A DNA stretch of 64,000 nucleotides. Source: Delphinus delphis. Taxonomy: Eukaryota; Chordata; Mammalia; Artiodactyla; Delphinidae. The DNA lies in NCBI RefSeq assembly GCF_949987515.2, contig NC_082683.1, forward strand, positions 102,225,918 through 102,289,917, written 5' to 3'. Both the position numbers and the translations under genes were made by a program. The number at the start of each line of letters is the position of its first letter. Position 1 is the first letter of the stretch. Shown piece by piece: positions 57,275 to 64,000 of the stretch. The notes beneath the pieces are model-generated. The model had not been told where the DNA came from, ran no database searches, and saw nothing but the letters and a program-made list of their open reading frames with translations.

Positions 57275-57360
57275 TTCTTAATCTGTAAAATGGGAATAAT
57301 GTAAATGCACTATATATCAATCTCAGAGGTAATCCTAGAGATCAAATAATACTGTGAAAG
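57275..57360 (+). repeat. MIR SINE fragment
   Basis: TTAATCTGTAAAATGGGAATA is the MIR core signature; flanks diverged. Confidence 0.6.
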
Positions 57361-57689
57361 TCACCAAATGAAAAATTTAAAATTTCATCTTGTTTCTACC
57401 AACGTGAGATACTAATCCAAAATCAGGAAAAATCTTTGTTAAGTACAAAAGCATGAAAGAGAAGATTAACGTTTGAATTTCAGTTAAAAATGAAAAACTG
57501 CACACACAGTAAATTTATGTTAAAAAAATATATACTGTACCTAGAAAAATAACCAAACAAAACATTAATGGTACTGGGCTGAATCTGAATGGTGAATGAT
57601 TTTTCCCTCTCTCTTTTCCTTTCCTCTATTTTACCATTTTTAAAAATAAGCAAGTATATGTTTAAAATGAAGGTGAAGGAGGATAATGA

Positions 57690-57795
57690 TTAGCACCTTA
57701 GTGTGTCAGGCATACTCTGCCCGCGTCATCTCATTTAATCCTCACAGTAAATGAGGTTGATTTCATCATAGCCACATTTACCCGAGGAGGAAATG
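57690..57795 (-). repeat. MIR SINE, minus orientation
   Basis: GTGTCAGGCATACTCTGC, CATCTCATTTAATCCTCACAG and GAGGAGGAAATGG in reverse order. Confidence 0.75.
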
Positions 57796-58569
57796 GTTTT
57801 TCAGGTTACGTCACTTTCTCCATGACAAAGAACATGGCTAATCGTTTTCTTAGTCTGTGGCTCATACTGAAGGTGCCTGGTGAATATCAGTGATGAGTGA
57901 TGATAAACCTGGGTTTCCCTGCCAACTTGGTCCTGAAGACGATGATGGGGAGTGTGCAAGGTCTCATGTTAAAAATGCCAAACAGACCAGCCATGGGGGG
58001 GAAACCAGGCCACCTCAGGGCCTCACAGAACGGAAAGGCTCCCAAGAGAGCAGTCAGGAAGGCCACTCCAGTGACAAGGCTGGGGATTCTCACATTTTAG
58101 CCTTCAGCCAAGGGAGGACAAGAAGGGGCATGAGCTAAAACGAATCCTCACTGGATCCCTTTCTGGGTCAGGGGACAGACAGACACGGAGCTTGGCCCTT
58201 ACCACCAAGAGCCAGCAGTTGCTGGGTCCCAATCAGGGACAGTAAGTTATGTGTATTAATATGTCAACGAAGCCAGGCTGGAGACACCCACACTATGGAA
58301 AACACCTTAACAAGGAAGGCCCCGCTAGGTCAATGTCACTGCCTTCCGGAGGCAGCCTGACCAAGGTCCACACACACGGGGGAGCCACAGAGCCAGGACA
58401 GCTCATGGCTCAGCTTCCCCAGACCACGAGCACAAAGACCTGCACCCAGGTCCTTACTGCCATCAAAAACATCCCTTGAAATAGCCATGCAGTGGCACAA
58501 CACAGCAGCGGACCTGAAGGATGGAGCTAATTCTGGAGCTTCTCCCTCTCTGACCTCTCACAGCACAGG

Positions 58570-58725
58570 CAGTAGCTGGAGACCCTGGCTGGTCACTTAA
58601 CCTCTCTGTGACCCAGCATCCTTATCTGTAAAGTAATATGATCTTCACAGTATTGTTGAAGGATTAAATGAGTTAAAACCCTTAGGACCTGGCCCACCAT
58701 AAGTGCTCAGTATGCATTAAGCCAG
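58570..58725 (+). repeat. MIR SINE
   Basis: GGTCACTTAACCTCTCTGTG, CTTATCTGTAAAGTAATATG, GGATTAAATGAGTTAAAAC and AAGTGCTCAGTATGC in MIR order. Confidence 0.82.
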
Positions 58726-58784
58726 CAACTGTAGTTGTAGCAGTAGTTGTGTTAGTTCTAGCTGTGCAACTGATCTCTCCCACA

Positions 58785-59306
58785 CACCAACCACGGCGGT
58801 TTGTATTTTCCAAACATGGCAGTAACAATATCTCCCGTCCCACATGCTCCTCTGCACTGTGACCAAGAGACGGAGTTTATACCCTTCCCTTTGAATCTGG
58901 GCAGGTTTGTGACATGGTGTGACTTTCAAGCCTCGGCCATAAAAAGCAATGCGGCTTCCACTCTGCAACTTGATGCCAACATGGAAGAAGTCCTGAGGTT
59001 GCCATGCTGTGAGGGAGTCCAAGACATGGAGAGGGTGCTCCAGTCCACAGCCCCAGTAGAGCTCGCCATCAGTAGCCAGCCAAGGGCAGGAACCAGCCTT
59101 CATGATTCCAGGCCTGAGCTGTGAGCCGCCTCCCAGCCTTGGGATCCTCCAAGCCGAGGCCCCCGACATTGTAGAGCAGAGAGAAGCCACCCCTGCCAGT
59201 GCCTGCCCAAATTTCCAACCCACAGATGCTGTGAGCCTAATAAAATGGTTATTTTAAGTCACTGAGTTGTGAAACAATTTGTTACACAACAAATGTAACT
59301 AGAACA
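58785..59306 (+). mobile_element. MaLR LTR (MLT1 type)
   Basis: GGCCATAAAAAGCAATGCGGC, ATGGAAGAAGTCCTGAGG, GCTGTGAGCCTAATAAAATGG, TTTTAAGTCACTGAGTTGTG and the end TTACACAACAAATGTAACTAG follow MLT1 order. Left limit approximate. Confidence 0.8.
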
Positions 59307-59324
59307 TGTGTTATACTTTCAGCC

Positions 59325-59710
59325 AACATTTTTTGAATACCTATTATATGAAGGGGACCAGCACAGAAACCATGAAGGAGAGATGAATAAGACGTAGTTT
59401 GAGCCTAAGTTGACAATTCCCAAAGAAATACTCATAACTAATTAATACTATACAACGGGATGTGATGGCAGTGAGGTGCAAAGTGCAAGGTTAAGACCCC
59501 TCAAAAGGAGAAAGTAAGGACAAAGAGGCTTCACAGAGGCAGTAACATCTGAACTGGGTCTTGAAGGAAGCAAGGTGAGGTACATGCCATGTGAAAACAT
59601 TGTACTATGTCCCAGGATTATTAGCAAGAAGTTTGCCAAGGTCTCTTTTGTCACGTGACTGGGGGGCACGTCAGTGCCAGGCGGGAAAGGGCACTGAAAG
59701 TCATGCAAAT
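59325..59710 (+). repeat. L2 LINE fragment
   Basis: TTTTTGAATACCTATTATATG, GGGACCAGCACAGAAACC and GAGGCTTCACAGAGGCAG, ACTGGGTCTTGAAGGAAGC in L2 3' order. Confidence 0.7.
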
Positions 59711-60422
59711 AAAATCAAACCCCTCCTCTGGGACCAGGGCAGCTGAGAAGAGGCAAGTGGGAGACAGGTCAGGTTTTGTGTTTCTGAATCATCACTCGAG
59801 TGGCAGGGGGAGGACAGAGTAGAGGGCAAGACTGGAAGCAGGGAGACCAAATTAACAGTCAGGTGAGACAAGATGAGGGCCTGACCTGGTTTTAAGTTCA
59901 AGGACAAAAATATCACTCATTTAATCCTTCATTCTTTTTTTAGTTTAAATCTCCGGTGGTACCTAAAAGAGATGTTCTAGAGACAATGATGAATAAATGT
60001 TAAATTATTGATGCTACTTCTAAGGTGTGACTACCAGCTCCAGAACCAGCAAAGAGGGCTGCAAACAAGTGAATCACTTCGTCCCAAACTGACTTTGATC
60101 TCCATGATGTCCGCTGAGTCACTAGGTGCCCCACCATCCCAGGACGTTTAGCTACCAAGACCCTGGGCTGGGTCCCTGCTTCTGAGCTGTTGTCTAATTC
60201 ACTCATTACTAGATGTTGAAGCTGCCACCTTAGAGGACTGCTAAACTATGACTTCAAAAGTTTTTTAAACATTCTAATACTTTAGACAAAAATTTTTAGT
60301 TAAAATATTACAAGCTTTTAATCTCTTCTGACTACTAGCTAGAATCCTGCTTCCCCCTCCTTTCCCCAGAGATTGGTACAGTTAAGACTTAGGGATGGAT
60401 CACTCCTGACTTAAAAAAGGAA

Positions 60423-60429
<7 letters not shown>

Positions 60430-60461
<32 letters not shown>
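60430..60461 (+). repeat. AT microsatellite
   Basis: About 16 AT units after an A tract. Confidence 0.95.
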
Positions 60462-60464
<3 letters not shown>

Positions 60465-60589
60465 AATATATATTTATACATATATAAAGCCATTGAAAAT
60501 ATACACTATTGATCAGCATTTTTTAACATAAACATCATCCTTTCATACAGAAATATTCCTTAGTTTTCCTCCTCAACACTTTTGAGATT

Positions 60590-60740
60590 GAATAGAATTC
60601 TGGGTCTTTCCTTTTATACAGCTGTATAGTATTCCACAACAGGACGACACCCCATTTTATTCATTCCCATATTGGTGGATATTTAGGTTTACTTTTTTCT
60701 TTTTTTGGGGGGGTGGGGGCTATAACAAACAAGCCCTTCT
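60590..60740 (-). repeat. Old L1 3' fragment, minus orientation
   Basis: ACAGCTGTATAGTATTCCAC and GTGGATATTTAGGTTTAC are the reverse complement of the L1 3' UTR signature. Confidence 0.65.
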
Positions 60741-63534
60741 CTTTTCACATGCCTTCAATTTCTTGTCCTTTTCTCACCTGAATTTATGAAATCCTCCAGC
60801 TCTCCTCTCCTTCACTATTTAAACCATAGGGAAGACCTGGGCACTTCCAGGATGTCCATGGCTCTTTTCATCGCATGACGTGCTTGGCACGAGGACCAAT
60901 CCAAAGACCACACCTCCCTGCTCTTCCACCTCAGCCCCTCCTCTCCTGGCACTCACCTCTTGCCACTACCCTCCACTCCTTTCCCTGAAAAGGCAGGAAT
61001 AACACTCCAGAGTCCTACCCAGCCCATAATATTCCTCACCTGTATTCCCCCTCACCCCCAAACCAGGAATGGCATGGAAGCAACATCTGGAAGGACAGGC
61101 AGCCAAGGGGGAGTCCTGCAGCCCTGCCAACCATGCCCATGGCTATGAGATGGACCCGTCTCCCAGCTCCACCAGGACTCAAGGCAGCAAATCCAATGGA
61201 AGATGATCATAATTGAATATAAGTACCTGTATTTGCCTTCTGTTTTCCAGAGGGGAAAAAAATTAAGATAAAAAGAATCACATTACTTGCCTGTAAATGC
61301 TCTCGCTGTAGTTACCCTAGATCTACTGACCACTGTTTCCTTCCATCGGTCTCAAAAATAACACAAGTGGGCTGGGTGTCAGGCTGATTCTTTTTAGTAA
61401 GAAGGCGGCCTCATGGCACAGCAGTTCCTGGCAAGTCCAGGGGCCCAGGAACCACAAGCTTACAGTGAGTTCTAGAAAAGGACCGTCCCTCAGAACCAGC
61501 AGATGCCTTGGTCCTTCTCACAAGCATACATTTCAGGACTGTTGCCGCTGCTGCTCATTTAGGCTGCATTTCTGGACCTAGGATGTCTCGGTTGCTCCAG
61601 ATTCTGAGCCAGATCGAGAGGTGTCTGCTGGGCTTCACAACAGTCTCTTTACTGTCTGCCCACCCTCCCGGCACACGGGGCAGAACAACTCCTCCGCGGC
61701 TGCCCTCACACTCAGCCGTCCTGTTTTTTCTCCTGGAAGCTGGCCAGTCCCATCAGGAAGAGGACCACTGAGCCCAGGTCCTTCCTGAACAATCTCAAAG
61801 GGCTTCTTTGGGCAGCAGAAGGAAGCAGAAGACCTTCCGGGGCTTCCCCAGTGACATCAGGAACAAGACCTGACGTGAAGGGGTCCTTGACACACGCCCC
61901 CCGCTTCTGCCTCTCAGCACCCAAGCCTCGGAGACACAGAGCTAGAAAGTGGGGACTGCCTTGCTGCCCAGGGGCGCCCAGTTCTGAACGGGTTGTCTGC
62001 AGGGGCCCTCAGAGCAGTTTCCCACTCCAGGTGCAGCCCCTCCAGCTCCGACCCAGTAAGCCTCCTTGTGTAAAACACAAATGCTCTTCTCAACTCCAAC
62101 CAAGGCCCCCGCCCAGAGCCTTCTCCTCTGGTCCCCCGGCCGTGCAGTGACTCTCAGGGCTGGAGTCACCAGACAGTGACCAACTGTGTCTCTCTCTGTG
62201 CGGCCCTGGGCAGAGCCCAGCACTGGGCTTAGGAGAGACTTCAGTAAACATTACTGATGGATGGGTGAAGGAGTTCGATGACTCCAGCAGGGCACTGGCT
62301 CCCAGTGCTCACTTCCCTGAGGTGAGGAAAAGCCCTGAACACCCGCATTTGGTTCCAGAGGTTCCCAGCCAGCTTCCTGTGGGAAAGGGCAGGTGGCTCT
62401 GGGAGCTGGGGTTGGCTGCATAGGACAGTAAGGGCAGCAGCTGGGCGGGCAGCAGAGATGACCGTTCTCCTAGACCGCAACCATCTCCAACACACGCGGG
62501 CTGTCCTGTTGGACGGTGAACAGATAATCACAGGAAGCTGAGCCCATTCGACTAGCTCAAGTGTGTGCCGGGGAGGAGGGTGGAGAAGGGGGTACAACTC
62601 AGAGTGGAGGTTCAGAGCAACCCGAGAGTACAACCACAGCACAGCGAAGCCCTGGAAGGCCCAGAACTGGAAAACCTGCATGACCTAGGCCCCCTCCCCA
62701 CAGACAGCTCCACTCCACCCTTCAGGGATGTGCTTCCTGCCCTTGGCCTCAGTTTCTGGGCTCCGAAAACGCAGCCTACACACGTGCCTACTGTCGCCGC
62801 TGCACTCACCCGCAGCTCCCCGCTCTGTCTCTTGGCGCAAATTACCCAGACAGCAAGCTCAATGATTGAGCAACTCTTAACCAGCCCTCCCAAGCTGTAG
62901 ACTTGGGGGCCCACCCAGGTCCAGCCAGACTTGACCAGCTGGGCATCTGTACTCCATGACCTGGCATACAACCACTTAGGGCAGCAGGGACCACCCGAGG
63001 AGGGGGCCACTTTGCTTTGAGTGTGGGCGGCCAGTAATAATTAAGTACCAACGTCTACACTCAACAAAAACTTAAGAGTCAAGTGCCCTGACATGGCTTC
63101 TGGGGATTTTCCCAGGCACGTGTTACTCAGAATAGCAATCCGTGGCCCTTCTTCATCTCTCAGCTTTGACTTTCCTTGTTGGTGGTTCAGTCTCTTGCTC
63201 TTTGCCCTCCTCTGTGGGCAACTCTGGGGTTGAATCTTTTCTTCCCAATTCAATTAGAGGAACATGCTTCGAGCATGACTGTGAACAGGTGATAGGCAGT
63301 GGGCCCTGCCTGTTCTTACTGGGGGGCACAGGCACGGAAGACAGAACCACGGTGGCAGAGATTAACTCTGCAGCAGCCCCGCGCAGAGAACTGAGGTGGA
63401 GTAGTCTGGACACAGTACTGGAACGTGGAGGGTTGTGCTGGCAGAGTACGGGAACCTTCCAGAGGGAGGGAGAAGAACGAGCAACACACCCCTGGGGCAT
63501 TCCCAGAGCAAGGAAAGGTCCACGGGGAGACTCG

Positions 63535-63690
63535 GTTACGTAAATTACAGCACTTCCCCGTGAGGTGAAATACTACGCAGCCATTACAAATCACAGAGGA
63601 AAACACTGATGAACACCAGCACTGCTGAAAGCGCATTACTAAGTTAGAGGAGGAAAAGGCTCTAAAAGGGTTTGAACGTGTTTTTGTAAA
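63535..63690 (+). repeat. Old L1 3' fragment
   Basis: GTGAAATACTACGCAGCCATT and the following A-rich sequence are L1M-like. Confidence 0.6.
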
Positions 63691-63701
63691 GAGCCCCCCC
63701 C

Positions 63702-63743
63702 TCACACCCACACCCACACCCACACACACACACACACACACAC
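63702..63743 (+). repeat. CA microsatellite
   Basis: CACACC and CACACA units, about 42 bases. Confidence 0.95.
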
Positions 63744-64000
63744 GGGTGGGGAAAGTGCTGAGCGAACACACAAGAGAATGCTAAAAGGCAGTAAGGTAAC
63801 AAGTGACTGTTTTCTTTGCACTTAGTGTTTTCCCACCGCTCTGCACTCTGCGTGGATTACTCCCGCAACGAGGACAAATGCTCCTAAGTCATTTCTCAGA
63901 CCACCTTCCTCCTCACTGCCCCCCAGAAAGGAGTCAAGAGGGGTGAGCACTCTGGTGCAGATGAGTCAGAGGTTGTATAAGCGGCGGAGGGGGTTGATGT

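Larger units (their letters stand above)
46109..64000 (-). other. IGSF3: IGSF3 5' intron (partial), upstream of the Ig1 exon
   Basis: The Ig1 exon begins mid-codon after an AG acceptor, so an upstream coding exon with the ATG and signal peptide must exist. I searched the minus strand up to 64000 for it and did not find it. Human IGSF3 has very long 5' introns, which fits. The stretch is dominated by nested L1 and LTR pieces from 49 to 59.7 kb. Positions 46150-47090, 60740-62200 and 62260-63530 hold no feature I can support. Confidence 0.7.

Noticed and set aside
61508..62900. Several 90-150 codon frames on both strands as new genes
   Set aside because: Low-complexity or proline/serine-rich composition, overlapping on both strands, no domain, no splice context.

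Overview
This is a mammalian nuclear window with one recognisable gene, IGSF3 (immunoglobulin superfamily member 3, EWI family), on the minus strand. The organism is almost certainly a cetacean. The evidence is twelve or so tRNA-derived SINEs of the CHR type, both the GC-rich CHR-2-like form and the longer CHR-1-like form with repeated ACAACTACTGAG units, together with artiodactyl/cetacean-type L1. The species cannot be told from this sequence.

The gene. Nine coding exons run right to left: Ig1 (45731-46108), Ig2 (37557-37967), Ig3 (33156-33545), Ig4 (28593-28994), Ig5 (25288-25692), Ig6 (15804-16214), Ig7 (11951-12358), Ig8 (7287-7763), and the transmembrane/cytoplasmic exon with the stop codon (5200-5450). 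Each Ig domain is one exon, and every Ig exon is a multiple of 3 with phase 1 at both ends. The reading frame is open across all nine and every junction has AG/GT sites. Together they encode about 1,177 residues. Only the short exon with the ATG and signal peptide was not found; it should lie beyond 64000. The first ~300 bases of 3' UTR are CpG-rich and the UTR probably continues to about 2.3 kb. Positions 1-2270 are downstream flank or UTR tail.

The introns hold layered repeats. The oldest layer is MIR, L2, two CR1/L3 LINE remnants (15.0-15.3 kb and 31.7-31.9 kb), hAT-Charlie and Tigger-like DNA transposon relics, and MaLR LTRs (8.1, 45.2, 56.1, 58.8 kb). Intron 2 carries a nearly full-length but broken L1 (39.6-44.85 kb). 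The upstream intron carries an older L1 (49.4-54.36 kb) into which a 495-bp solo ERV LTR, a CHR-2 SINE and a CHR-1 SINE each inserted. The stretch 54.36-59.3 kb is a pile of L1 and LTR fragments with one rearranged L1/SINE/LTR junction. Many SINEs still show clear target-site duplications, so the order of insertion can be read.

No bacterial-type operon, CRISPR array, functional RNA gene or second protein-coding gene was found. The most useful unusual points are an acidic low-complexity insert inside Ig8, a still-readable endonuclease fragment of a CR1/L3 LINE, the nested solo LTR, a SINE with an internal 27-bp duplication at a junction without target duplication, and a 39-bp duplication inside L1 ORF1.
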